Assembly (NCBI GenBank): GCA_026119935.1
Contig: JALRMH010000014.1
Coordinates: 620,001-684,000 of the forward strand
Origin: Endothia cerciana
Taxonomy: Eukaryota > Ascomycota > Sordariomycetes > Diaporthales > Cryphonectriaceae
Direction: 5' to 3'
DNA length: 64,000 bases
The notes under the pieces were generated by a model. It had not been told where the DNA came from and did not search any database. It was given only the letters and a program-made list of their open reading frames with translations. This document shows, in pieces, positions 9,643 through 21,766 of the stretch. The position numbers were made by a program, and so were the translations under genes. The number at the start of each line of letters is the position of its first letter. The stretch's first letter is position 1.

Positions 9643-12594
9643 CGAATGTAAACAGGGAGGCTACCTCGACAACGAAGGCATCGGAAACGTCTTTAAGGGG
9701 TTGGGTCTTTGGTCGTCGAGTGAGGGGAGAATCGAAAGAGCGGTGGTAGCGACGACGTCGAGAAGAGATGCTCCCATCAAGGGCCGCAGAATGGATCCTG
9801 TCCTTCCAAGAAATGGGAGAGTCGAACCTCGATCTCTGAACGTCTCTGTATCGTGCCGGACTGTTTGGGTGGCCTGCAGAAGTCCGTCACGGGTCAAATT
9901 GGTCACCACAGGTCAAACCCCCGAGTCCGGCGTTGAAGAGAGTGTATGTACAGATTTGCGACCAATGTGCAGCAAACAGGAAATAAGTGAATGACAACCA
10001 GCCAGCACTTTTAGCGAAGAGAGCGACAGAGAATAGACTTGCAAGGAAGCTTGAAAGTCGGGACTAAATCAGACGACGTCGAGACCTGAAATCAGCCGCA
10101 ACATTCGGAGGAACGCCCATGCGAAGAGAGACGAAAGTACGGCAACAAATCGACAAGGGGGATCTCTGTTAAGGAATACCACTCTTCGAGGCCCGTAGAC
10201 GGGTGGAGTCGTCCCTCACAGAAGCGCCTGGCCCTTACCCATAGTACATAGTAGCAACAATATAACAGGGGGTGAATGGGGCCATGCCAACCCCCTACCG
10301 TCTCAGATTTCAACATCCCGGCCTTGGAGCACTGGTAGAGGGATCTGGGGCGTTAAAAAGTAGATAGCCGAGGCGAAGCGCGCCGAATGAGCGAGAAAAC
10401 CCCTTGCCGATCAGACCTTGCATTCATCTTGAAATAAAGGTAAGCATTGCATGACGCCGCCTATCAGGCGCCTACTATATGAGTTCAAGCACGACGGGAC
10501 GCACGCTTAAGAGGCACGTCGGATTTGTCTTTCACTAGGCGGGGGCTTGGCCTTCTTGTAGTCCTGGCTCGCCTATTCATGAGCTGTGGCAACTTGTTGA
10601 TCACAGGGGACTGCGGAAGATCCCCAAGTGTCTCATGCTTCAAAATCACCAGTCGGCGATCCAAGGGACAGTCCCACGCATTCTTGGCGCTCCACGCTCT
10701 ACTATGTAGGGCTGGGACGGGTCAGCGCACAAAAGAGATGCCGGCTGCATTGGCGGTCAGGGGAATACATTCTCGGTCTCAGCCGAGGTTTCGGGATGGC
10801 AGGGGGCACAGATCCACGCTTTGTGGCTGACTTTTATGCTCCTACCAACAGACGACGACGTGATGAGCGCAGTCTTCACAGTCGAACGACGTCGACATCG
10901 ACATGTATTGTCACGACTTATAGATGAGACCACTCACAACAATATCGTCCCGGATACCTTCAGCTTGCCCTTCCACCTCCACAGGAGCTCTACGGTGCAG
11001 ATTCGGAGTCGTCCGTCTTTTGCAGACAGATTCGGATCACCTTGGTGTACACATTCCTAATTGAAGCACTTTCATCAACGAATCCGACACACATGGAAAT
11101 GTCGCTTGCCTGATACAGGTTAATCTCATGAGTGGGACTCAGCCAGAGGTTGAACCTGAGGGGAGCTCAAGGGAAGTACCAATCTGGATAACGACGCGAG
11201 AATGGAATAAGAAGACGCGGACCTCCCATCTGCCCTATACCAAAATGGGAGATTCTCTGCGGTCATCAACACACTTCATCTGATTCGACTCGGCAATGCT
11301 CATGCCGTGGTAGTGGACTAATGAGTACTTTGAATGTTCCTCTGGTGTGAAGGAGGAAGACACGCTCTACCCACATTTCACGACAGGCAAAATCGACGTA
11401 TAAGTTACAAGCCTCGTCTTCTTGTACCCAAATGTAATGACCACGGCGGCAATGATGCTAGCGCATGCTAGCAGTGCAGAACAGCATGGCGAAACCATTC
11501 TCATGGGCAAATGCCGCTACCAACTGTACGAGGCCAACCATACACAATATTCTATATAGACCACAGAGCATCCCCAGTCATCAGGGGAGTGGTCACCCCG
11601 TCTGAAAGGTGCAACGCGACCGCATGACTGTAGACGCAACTTGATTAGAGTCACAGACAGGTACTTTCGAGACTCGGCAAGAGCGGTATCACGTAGCCCA
11701 CGACATCACGAGGCCTCGTGTACTAGTGGTGGGAAGTGAGACCAATGGCCATGCCCTTTTCACCGATGTTTCGGAATTTTGATCGCGGAGGAGACCTCCG
11801 AGTCTTCCTCTCGTACATCATTGTGAAAGATGCACCATGGCCGCAAGGCTCAATATTAGCCGATAGTGTGGGGTGGCTGGAAAACGCTGCCTTGACCCGT
11901 TGGTCCGTCTAGAGGGCTGGCTTTGAGGGATGAACCTACTACTCCTGGAGGACAGCAAGGTAGAGAGGACAGGCACTGAGAAGAAGGGTCGATCAGTGGA
12001 CGTTCAGGATAGCAGAGGACATTGGAAGACCCCTCGATAGGATGTAGATTGTTGCCATGTTGCCTTTAGGTCATCAAAGGACCGTTTCCGATGCCCGGAC
12101 AATGAGAGAGAAAGGCTTTGTACATCACTCTCATAAGCCTACTGGACTTTGTGCTCGTCAACACGTCCCAGGCACCAGGTGAATCACTATGGGTTTATTT
12201 CCCAGGCCCAAGTTTACAGGTAGCGGAGAGTCGCTGAATGTTAAGTCTAGCGGTGTGAACCCAGGGTTCCAAGTTGCAGTTTCTTTCAACCATAATACAA
12301 CGGCCTCAAGGTGATATAATCACGTTTCGTCCTCTGCACATGCCCCGATGTCCAATGTGGCCAATGCTCTTGTCTTCTCTGCATTAATTATCATCCTTCC
12401 AATCCTGTCCGAATTTACAAAATTCGGCAGATGCAGGCTGTGTCTGCGATACGAAGTCTTCTACTTATCACTCTGAGCCTTGCTATTGGTACCAAACCTT
12501 GTGACACTTGACAATGGGCCATTATAACACCCGCTATCACGAATTCACGTAAAGAATCCGAGAATTAGGGTGTAGCGTCCGAGCAGCCGTCATA
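9643..12594. other. gene-poor interval
   Basis: Nearly 3 kb with only short unconvincing open frames on both strands. I see no terminal repeats, transposase motifs or RNA gene. A short stretch at about 9815-9845 resembles the T-arm end of a tRNA on the minus strand but lacks a matching acceptor stem. Confidence 0.5.
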
Positions 12595-13053
12595 ATGACG
12601 ACCACGACGCGTGTTCAGATGATGCTACAAGAAGAGTCAGGCAGCATGCTTTATCAAGACTTGGAAGATGGTATCGTCTTCCACATCGAGGCTGTCCACG
12701 AAACTTCCGCAACCCCTTCGGCAGAAGGGAATACCAGTGCCCACAGCTCTGAGCCTCGGAAGGATGCAGCAGCCACAACGGACCTAATTAAAATCTTTCG
12801 TGATGCAACACCCCTAAGAAATGGCGACTCTTCTCACAAAGTCACTCCGCTGAAGTGTCAAGAAGAGTATCGCGCCGTTGTTGAATGCCATGGCAGAATT
12901 GCACTCGCAGAAGGATGCGGCTCCCGCAGAGGGAGGGTGTGATTATATAGCAGCTGCGGTATCAGCCATGTACAAAACGCTCGGAATCCTGGTTTCGATG
13001 TTGCAGCAGAGGGGAAGGGTTCTTGAAGGTCATTCGCGAGCGGCCGAAGGATG
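12595..13053 (+). pseudogene. possible decayed or intron-split small gene, unknown family
   Basis: An ATG at 12595 opens 115 residues of plausible protein (acidic, then ...KCQEEYRAVVE). Near 12880 a second, offset frame takes over and looks equally coding (NAMAELHSQKDAAPAEGG ... MYKTLGILVSMLQQRG), stopping at 13051-13053. The two together read like one protein with a single frame change, by mutation or by an intron I cannot place. I do not recognise the family. It stands alone in a gene-poor stretch upstream of the GH11 gene. Confidence 0.3.
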
Positions 13054-13768
13054 ACGTGCAGGACGGCAACGGTGGTCCTTAGGATCAGTCAAATCCAGGT
13101 ATGCGGTCCCTTCGTCCGGGATAGAAACAAGAAAACCTGGGTCTCTCATGAGGCTATCATTCTGATTCGAGCAAATCCAGAGCCCGATTCTTAAGCGAAC
13201 CATGTAGAACCTGGGGACGTGGGAGCGGAGGAGCCTCAGAATATGGCGTTAAGCATGTGCTATGCATTTTAGGTGATGAGGCTACCCCGGACTCCACACC
13301 ACCTGACCATCCTGGACGCCCCTTTTCTCCTGTTTAGCCTAAACAACACGCTCAGAGACATGCCCCTTGCCTGCCCGCATTTTCGTCCGCAGCAAGTCGC
13401 AGATTGACACCATCACACGGAAAGAAGACCATGGTGGCTTGCTTCACAGCCTTGAAGCAGTAATCCGAAAAGATCATGGCGCATCCGGAGATGGACCGTC
13501 CGCTATCCTTATAACTAAAGTACATCGATTAAGCCAGGGTCTACCCCAGAATTTACGGCATGAATCGCGCCACATGAAAGTGTTCCGAAATCCAATGGAC
13601 GGGATGTTTGGCGGCAATCTTGTGGACGCGCCTGAATACATCATACATAAGGCTGACTTCATTCCCGAGCACACGGCAGGGTTGCAGCACAACCACGGTC
13701 GCCTATCCAGCTCGCACGGCATTCACAAGCAATATACCCATCGAACGGCCAGACCAGTGCGAGTCACC

Positions 13769-14622
13769 ATGGTATCCCTGCGATCCATTGTCGCAGCCAT
13801 TGCCGGCGCTACGGCAGCCTTGGCTGCTCCGTCGACAGACCTCGCCAAGCGGGCCCCGAGTGAGCTTGCCAAACGGCTGACTGTCACAACCAGTACCACT
13901 GGCACTTCAGGGGGCTACTACTACTCGTGCTATATCGAAGAGGACACCGGGGCAACGATGACAATCGGGACCGGGACTTACTCTCTGACTTGGGAGTCCT
14001 CATCTGTGGACGTCGTGGCTGGTATCGGCTGGTCCACGGGCGCAGCACGGTGAGTTGGCCTGCTTCAGCGTGAAATTCGATCCTCAAATTTCAGCTCTGC
14101 GAAGAGGGTTTCTACACTGCAGTACGTCACAACTGATCGTGTCATTATTCACCTAGAACCATCACCTACTCCGGCTCCATCGACGCCAGCGGTGACTCCC
14201 TACTTGCGCTGTATGGGTGGACCACCTCGCCGCTCGTCGAATACTATGTCATTGAGACATATGGCACCTACAATCCTGGGTCTGCAGGCACCCTCAAGGG
14301 TACAGTGACATCTGACGGTGCGACATATGATATCTACGAGGTCGTCCGCAGTGACGCCCCATCGATTGAAGGCACCCAGACCTTCAACCAGTATCTTTCT
14401 ATCCGCACGAGCGAGCGTACCAGCGGAACGATTACATTCCAGAACCACATCACTGCCTGGGAGAATCTCGGCCTGGTAAGCAGAGAGACCCTGAGTTTGG
14501 TATAGACGAAGCGACGCTGACCTGTTGTACAGAGTCTCGGCACCTATAATTACCAGATCATGGCTACTGAAGGATATGAGAGCAGCGGATCTTCTTCGAT
14601 GACTATCGAGAGCAGCACTTGA
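13769..14622 (+). CDS. GH11 endo-1,4-beta-xylanase, secreted
   Basis: Three exons give 229 residues: 13769-14049, 14157-14475 and 14533-14622. The introns are 107 bp and 57 bp (GTGAGT...TAG; GTAAGC...CAG). A signal peptide (SIVAAIAGATAALA) is followed by a short propeptide with Lys-Arg sites. The compact jelly-roll domain carries both GH11 signatures: PLVEYYVIE, with the nucleophile at Glu122, and ATEGYESSGSS, with the acid/base at Glu213. The enzyme cleaves internal bonds of plant xylan outside the cell. There is no carbohydrate-binding module, and the length is normal for the family. In-frame sequence extends upstream, but the ATG at 13769 gives the signal peptide. A GH10 xylanase lies 1.7 kb away in the opposite orientation. 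Confidence 0.93.
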
Positions 14623-16347
14623 ATTAAGTCTGGCAAATTGCCTGTCCGTCGAGCGATCTTGCGAAATGAACAAGAGGACGGTGATAGCTCCAGCTGAGGA
14701 TCAACTGTACGTTGCGCATTGACACTCATCCAGAATGGGCTACCTTTTTAAAAGTTCCATGTTTATACTTGAAATCATGGGTTCTCGTCAAGGGAGACCC
14801 TAGCATGTACTTCATACAAACCCGTCATGCAGAGTGAGCTCGTCGATAGTACGGAAAACCATTTAAGTAATGAATAAGACTTATCCCAGAGTTGTCAGAA
14901 CTTGGGAGGATGTGGAGTGTCATAGATGCCTGGGCATCGACTGTGATACCTCGTCCCATCCTGCGAGTCTGTCAGATGAAGACTCATCACTCGAGGATCC
15001 TACAAAGAGAATACATACAAGACACCTCTACCTATTTCCAAGGGTTCAAAAACTATCAGATCGGGACGGCAAATATTGTAGAAACAGAGCAATGGGGTGA
15101 CTGCTATGACAGAAGCCGTGTCAAAATTGATGCTTGAAACCCGGTCGGTCCAATAGAACGGCCAAGCCAAGTTGTGTTTTGGAGAAGATGTGTCGTGGCC
15201 GTCGATCTCCCACCCCAGAGACTGTGCAAAGCAGTCGAAACAAACTTAGTAGTTGGGGCCTCTATAATATCACTAATTATTTACGGGCAAGAGACGGATC
15301 AAGTACTCTTTATAGAAGCGCTAGGTCCATCCACTCGCTCAATCTTAGTGTCAAATATTTCTTTTCCGCAAGTGTTCAACTTCCAGCCTTACGGTTCTAT
15401 GAGCATGCGATAGTCATATCCTCCAAGAGCAAAGTTGATTGAATCATTCTGAGAATTGTGCCTCAGACACCGGTATTCAAGAGTTGGCCACCGTGCCCCC
15501 ATACCCCCTGGTGGCCAAACGCGAAGACAAGATGACGATCCCGGACCGAGACGTCGCTATAATCGCAGTGCTCTGTGCCGTCGCCTTCCTGGCGGGCCTG
15601 ACATATATCACCCACCGATGTGATCCCAGTGTACTTAGGTGCCAGTACCACGCTAGGCCCGGACTGCCTCGCCCTCTATCTCGGATGACAGGCAGAGAAT
15701 TGATCCTGACAAGCTGTCAAAGTTCATCTCGAACACTAGTCTGAGATCACATGCGACGACTATGACTCAAATATCCACGACAAGCCCGAAGGCCTCGACA
15801 GTCACGATTAAGGAAGTGCCGTCAGGTGTCGTTTAAGCCGGCCGACAAGGGAATCTTCGCAAGGCATAGTACGTAGAAGCCGATACATGTCTTCGTCTAG
15901 TGCGATGTTAAGCAATCAATGATGGAGCTTCCTAGTACGGCACGAATTAAGGTTTGAGGTATTTGAAGGCAAGGCTGACTGTTGAGAACTCTGTGCTGTT
16001 TCGTGTACGATTGGGTATCATAACACACAGTGGTATGGAGTCTGGGGCATAGGATGACCGCGAATACCAGTCCACGAAGGAGTTGGGGGGGGGGGGGGAG
16101 GGTTTCCAAAAAGAAACCAAAACTTCAACAGCAGTAGATGACTTCCTTTGAACAATGTCGATGGAGCGCCGGAAGAAATGGATTAACAGCACGAACCAGC
16201 TTTATTGAGGTCATGAGTGCCAATGAGCACGCTTGAAGTATATGCCAAATGCAAAGTCCAAGAAGGTATATACATGAAATGGCCTGAAATTTCTCTTGCC
16301 CCTTGGCTCAACTGCCGCTCAACCCGTAGGGTCTACTGCAATGCACT
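14623..16347. other. intergenic between convergent xylanases
   Basis: No convincing gene. A short frame from an ATG at 15531 encodes one hydrophobic helix (VAIIAVLCAVAFLAGLTYI). Near 15760-15810 a scrap of acidic coding-like sequence appears in another frame, so this may be a gene relic. A run of 14 G lies at 16085-16098. Confidence 0.4.
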
Positions 16348-17862
16348 TTAGGCAGATGCAGTAACGTAGACAGTCTTGGTCTTCTTGACACAGGTACCCG
16401 CCGAAGACGTAGGAAGCACGGCGGACGAAGAAGTAACAGCAGCGATCACAGTTGAGGAGGCTGAAGTTTGGCTAGAGACAATGGCCACAACAGTCGAGGA
16501 GGCAGAAGACTGAACACTTGTCGAAGCGGCGACAGCGGAAGACTGAGCCGTGGTCGAAGCAGCGACAGCGGTGCTTGTAGCGACAGAGGATGCAACCCCA
16601 CCAGTTCCAGCCGCAGCAAGAACCGAGGACACTGACGTCCAGGCTGGCTTCTTGGAGAGGTTCTCGTCGTACAGGCAAGCGTCACCCTGCCCGCTGAAGG
16701 TGGATGGGACCCAGGAGTACTTGTCATCGAAGTCCCAGACCGTAACACCGACGCAGCCGTCAACCTGCAAGCAAGCGCTGACAACAGAGGCGTAGTCGAC
16801 GGCCTGTTGCTCGATTTGAGTGTCGTTTGGGGGCAGGGTAAGGTGTCGCACATCGACCTCTGTGTAGGCGACTTCGACGCCCTTGGCGGTAAACTCGTTC
16901 AGGACGGCGGCCAAGCTATCGGCGCTGCCGACCTCTCCGACGATGAAATGGCCCTGGAGACCCACGCCATCAATCTGGACTCCCGCGCCCTGGATCAAGT
17001 CCACGATTGCCAGTGCCTCAGTCAGCTTGGTGCCAGTGAACTCGATCGAGTAGTCGTTGTAGTAGAGTTTCGCATCGGGATCGGCGGCGGCAGCAGTTGA
17101 GAAGGCGATGGGAATGTAGTACTCTCCAATCGTCTCATAGAAGATGTTGTCACGGTAGCCGCCGCTGTCGCTGAGAGCCTCGTTCACGACGTCCCACGCG
17201 TAGCACTCGCCCTTGTCTGATATGTATTAGAACCCTATCATGGTTTGATGCAAGGTTGGACATCAGGGTGGGCCATCGGTCAAGGGAAAGAAAGCTACTT
17301 ACAGTGAGTGACTTCGTTCGTGATGTGGGTGGTCATGGCGGACGTGAGAGTGTCGTTGGTCCAAGAGTCGGAGGAGACTAGTCAAAAGAGTCAACACCTC
17401 TGTTCTCCATATCGGGACGCGTTCATGAATTGGGGCAACGTACTCCAAGAAGGGAGCTGCTCGTACCAGACCAGATTGTGGCACCGCACGATCTGGCTGT
17501 TGTTCTGAGCAAAATCGACGATCACATCACCCTCCGTATAGGAGAATGTGCCTTCCTCAGGTTCTGTGTATTCCCATTTCTGGGTATTACCAGGTGTAAT
17601 CTGGCCAAACTCATTGGCGTCGCTCAGGATGGCAACGTAGGCGGTGTCATCCAACTCGCCGTTGTCTGTTGCGGAGCCGAAGTACCTTGTTTAATTAGCT
17701 ACATGAACCTAGAAATGTTCACGCAAGATCGGGACGCATTGAACAAGACACGAGGGCTTGAGGAATCGCATACTTCTTTCCGGCAGCCACAGCGAGCTTG
17801 TTCAGCTGGGCGTTGGCACCGGCGGCCAGCGCCAGAAGGGCAAGGTTGGAAGTGGAACGCAT
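16348..17862 (-). CDS. GH10 endo-1,4-beta-xylanase, secreted, with Ser/Ala-rich tail
   Basis: Four exons give 424 residues: 17862-17774, 17685-17444, 17377-17303 and 17216-16348. The introns are 88, 66 and 86 bp, and all phases match. A signal peptide (LALLALAAGANA) precedes a complete GH10 barrel. The acid/base motif is WDVVNEAL (Glu148), and the nucleophile is in YTEVDV (Glu255). The family's substrate-binding RxHxLVW motif appears as RCHNLVWYEQLPSW. GH10 enzymes cleave xylan and tolerate side chains better than GH11, so the two neighbours would be complementary. The C-terminal 75 residues are low-complexity Ala/Ser/Val/Thr with a final basic Cys-containing segment. There is no cellulose-binding domain. 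The tail is probably an O-glycosylated linker or wall-associating region. Confidence 0.93.
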
Positions 17863-19217
17863 TGTGAAGGCCTTGCTTCAAGTGGAGTACTAAAAACGAG
17901 AGACTTGGCAAGTGCACGCAAAAGAGTTGGTGCTGATTGCTCAGGAAAAGAATGTATGGGAACGAAAGAAAGAATCCAATGAGGCAACACTCATCAAAGG
18001 CACCGAGGGCGCCAATGAAGTTTATGAGGAAAACGGGAGCAGAGCTATCCCGGGGGGCCAAGCCAATATATTTCGAAACTCACGATGTTCCCGCCAATGC
18101 CGTGCCGTTCGCTTGAACGGGGCGAGTCCCGTCCTGGACGTTGCTGCAAGGCCTGCTTGGGTCAGCTCATTTACCGCTTCCCATCTTGGCGTCAACCTAG
18201 GCGCGTGGACGGCATTGCATTGCTCCTGGGCTCGAAAGCCCGGCTCGCGAGGTGAATGTGGTGTGGCGCCCCTTTTTCTGGTGATGATACATAGTAGTTT
18301 CGAAACACGGCGGGGGAGCGAGGCTATGGAGGCTCCGCTTGGCCCTGAGCATCCCTGGCACATGGTGATCATTTTCGGGCGGGATTCCGAAGTCTGCTAA
18401 GCTGAATAGGGAACATAACGGGCCCTATCCCAGAAGATGGCCTCTCGCGCTCATCCTGGGGGGTTCAGAACCTTGTTCTCCAGTCCTGTAATTTCATCCC
18501 TGATGTCTCCAAGCCCTGCACACTTCTTGAGCCGCCTGACTGCATACAGCATGGAACGGAACGCCCAGCCTCGGCCGAGATTTACACGGCTTCCGGAGAA
18601 CTCGCGGTCAAGTCAAAACACACAGCCCAGCAACGAGGATGTGGATATCGTGGAGAGTTTTCGGAAAACTTGGGCGATGGGCCTTAGATAGAGTTTTGGG
18701 CCTGCATTGCAGGGGTGGAGCCTCAGGACCTCAGGCTCTCAACGACATGTCCTGTTCGCGGGCAATGCTGGCTGGATATTTCAAAGAAGACATTTACGAC
18801 GGCTAGCACGAGGCCAGGGTCAAGACGAGCCTATGACCGTAATGTAGCGTGGCCCACGATGCAGTGCGCACGCATTTCTAGTTAATGAGACACGGCTCAT
18901 AAGTGAAGGGCTGACATTTCGCGTCAGCCTTGGATTATCTGTGTCGTGAAGTCGATAAAGGGCTTTCGAGCCAGTAAATCCCCATCGAATAAAGGGTCCT
19001 TTTCATGGTAAAGAAAAGTGCCATTCACGCTCAGGATGCAACCGTCTGAGTATGCGAGCGAAGGAGGCTGGAAGTGGATTCTGGTATACCGCACCTCCAG
19101 CTAGAGTTGGCCTTTCGTCCATCCTCCTGACCTCCCGTATCTTTCATTTGAAGTCGTATCGGCTTGCAAGCTCAGGCTTCAGAAAGTGCTGTCACAGCAT
19201 CCAAGACAGCTTGGATT
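17863..19217. other. intergenic, upstream of GH10 xylanase
   Basis: This holds the GH10 promoter and the 3' flank of the methyltransferase. No supported gene. It contains one minus-strand copy of TCTCGGCCGA at 18571-18580. Confidence 0.55.
18571..18580 (-). promoter_or_regulatory. candidate Zn2Cys6 site, TCTCGGCCGA copy 1
   Basis: Reads TCTCGGCCGA on the minus strand inside a CTCGGCCGAG palindrome, about 710 bases upstream of the GH10 xylanase start. Abutting inverted CGG half-sites suit a zinc-cluster dimer. Assignment as a binding site is inference from repetition. Confidence 0.35.
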
Positions 19218-20542
19218 TCAGATGCCTCCATCGCTCGGAGATGCGCCGTGCAAAGGCTTCCTTCCGTATACAAAATATACCTGCGAGTACGCGTGAATCT
19301 TCGGATTCACAAGATCCTTCTTCACATCTTCCAGAAAGTCCGATACCACATCCGGGTTCATATCCAAGATCCTCGTAAAGATGGCCAAAGACATGCTTTT
19401 CACGCCCTCTAGGAGATTCTGACCGCTCATCGCTGCCAGAAGCTTATTCTTCTTCCCCTTGGGCCATGGGTTAAATGCCACCGCCCCCTTCCTCTCCACC
19501 ACGGCTTCAAATCCGATCTTCCGCATGTAGTTCGTCCAGTTGAGATTGTCCCTCAGGTCCTTGCCGGTCCTCAGCATGCCGTCGTATAGCAGCCTGTTCC
19601 ACTCTGCTAGGGCGGTGCCGTTCCAGGACCCATCGTCGCACTGCATGGGCAAGCACGGATCCTGCAGTTCGAAGTAGCCTCCTGGCGTAAGATTGTCAAA
19701 TATCCGTTGGATGACGGGTTTGGACTCCTTGAAACACGTCACCATGGCGCGGGCATGAATATAGTCGAAGGGTAAGTCGAAGCCCCAGTCGGCCTCCTCT
19801 GCGTCGCCGATCTCAAAACTCAGATTTCGTGGGACCAGGTCCGGCTGGATCGGAGACAGGTCCGTTCCAACCACGGTCGCGTGCGGGTGCTGCTGGGCGA
19901 ATTCTAGGGCCCAGATCCCCGTGCCCGTGCCTATGTCGAGGACTCGGCGCGGGTTGACTAGCGGCGCTATATATAGTCTGCCGTCTAGGTAGACCTTAAA
20001 GGAGTGATGCTGAAGGTCAAGACGATCCTGCTCCGCGTCGTCGTTGGGCAACATGTACTCTGGATTGCGGTCAGTGTTTGCGTCGTGCCCTTCTTGGGTG
20101 AACTGGCACTCACTGCCGGAACGGTAGGAGTGGTATGTGCGGCCATTCTCAGTAACGAAGTTGTGTATACTTGTCCTTAACGAGGTCGTGGAGTCACTGA
20201 TCGAATACCATCAGCCTCGAAGCCCGCCTTATCTTGGGGATCCCAAAAGATGGGCCTCAGCCTGGAGAGTGCGGCAGGCGCAGGAAGCCACCGCAAGGTC
20301 GTACCTCAAAGAGAAGCCCAGCGCAGAGTCGTGATCCTCAGCCTATGGGCGAAAGGGTTGTCAGCCATCCGCTCGATCGCATGGTCGCCCGGGCGAGCGG
20401 GGGCCCAACGGTGCCAGAGGCCGGTAGACTCGTGACTCACACCTGAGCCGTCAGACACATCCAGGGTCGCCGGTACGCTGGTCACAATGTTCCATTGGTC
20501 GTCGCTAGCGGCGTCACTTCTTATTGAGCCTTCTCCCTCCAT
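19218..20542 (-). CDS. LaeA-like class I SAM-dependent methyltransferase
   Basis: The catalytic exon is 20059-19218. It is preceded by an 83-base exon (20196-20114) across a 54 bp intron (GTGAGT...CAG). A probable first exon, 20542-20441, encodes MEGEGSIRSD...DVSDGSG and ends at a strong GTGAGT donor. The total is about 340 residues, normal for the family. The motif YHSYRSGKYMLPNDDAEQDR followed by VLDIGTGTGIWALEFA (SAM motif I) is the hallmark of the fungal TAM/LaeA-like methyltransferases. These are either regulators of secondary metabolism or small-molecule methylating enzymes. The joint between exon 1 and the 83-base exon does not keep frame with the obvious donor and acceptor, so a mini-exon, an unusual splice site or a mutation must lie at about 20197-20440. 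Confidence 0.8.
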
Positions 20543-21766
20543 GCCGAGATTGACAGGCTTCGTCCAGTGCAACGTCGGAGCTGCGATGCTACGGTACCGG
20601 GCGATCCGCCGGGAGTCCGGATGTTCGGCTCGGGGGGCTTGCGTGGTAGTGAGATGCGCTGTATGAAATCTTAGAACGTTAACAGGAGCACGGAAAGACT
20701 GTCTGATTGGCATCAAGGAAGAACCGTATCATCGAGGGTCTACAAATTGATATCCAGGCAGGATCCGACTAGCATTGTCGGTGATCAGGTGACAGCAGAG
20801 AAGAGTACGTGACCCGATCACTGATAAACCACCGTATCCGGAGAATGGCACAAGCGCGCCATGACTTGACGAGTGGGTTCGGGGCTTCTACAAGTGCCGA
20901 GATCCGGCAGAGAACCGTCACCATCGAACCTTGTATGTATATGTCAGACTAGCTTCATTATACACACTAAGAGCATAAGGGCTCTAATAGACGAAGAAGA
21001 AAGATAGCCGTCGAGATAGTACGTCGACTGTGGTTACACCATATTAGCTTAGCTGGCACGGACAACTCCTGGTAAGGTGAATGGCAGGCCGACAGCCGCT
21101 GCGGCGAAAGAACAACGGAACCTCCCTTGAACCGTGCCTTGAGCGTGATCCTTGAGATTGGTTATCTGTGGCTTACTTACTCCTGGACGCTCGTAAGCTA
21201 GCCTCTTGCAGCCCATGGCTGGACGCATCATTAAGATAAGTAGCGGTGGTGGTGAAGAAGGTCGAGTTAATTAGGCACATCCGTTTCCAATGTGGTTAAT
21301 ATTCTGTATAAAACTCAGAGATCGCAGCCATCTGGATGTGACAATGCACTATTATACCATGTCAACGTCGAAGATTCCTCGGCCTGCAAGCCCCATAGGC
21401 GGGATGTCTCGGCCGAGAAACGCCTCCGAAACGGGCCCCGAAGTTCTACGAGTAATGAATGACAACAGCTTTGGAGCCACACGCGCTGGTAATGAGGACT
21501 CGCATCGCTTGTGCCAAAAGGCACTCCTGTCAGTTCTCAGACCAGACCCAAGCACATTCCTAGAAACCTCACGTGAGAGTGGCTACCTCAGGATCGACCC
21601 GGCTCACGTCTGCCACGATCTCCTCCCAGAGTCTACCACTAAACTCTTTACCGCTGGGCTCGTTAAGCCAAGCACATGCTTCTCTGCACACGAAGTCAGC
21701 CAGACGCTTCTACTTTATTTTGCCGATGTAGAAATTATTTGGTAAGCAGCAACGACGGGAAAAGCC
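20543..21766. other. intergenic, methyltransferase promoter region
   Basis: This holds the upstream region of the methyltransferase and the 3' flank of the dehydrogenase. A 151-codon open frame at 21290-21745 (+) has no recognisable family and weak coding character. A TCTCGGCCGA copy lies at 21407. Confidence 0.5.
21407..21416 (+). promoter_or_regulatory. candidate Zn2Cys6 site, TCTCGGCCGA copy 2
   Basis: Here the word is part of a perfect 12-base palindrome TCTCGGCCGAGA. It lies about 865 bases upstream of the methyltransferase start and 350 bases past the 3' end of the dehydrogenase. Confidence 0.4.

Noticed and set aside
9815..9845. GGTTCGACTC-like word on the minus strand suggesting a tRNA T-arm
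   Set aside because: The T-stem pairs poorly and no complementary 5' acceptor stem lies at the right distance.
13367..13768. In-frame extension upstream of the GH11 xylanase
   Set aside because: It would bury the signal peptide. The ATG at 13769 gives a normal secreted enzyme of family length.
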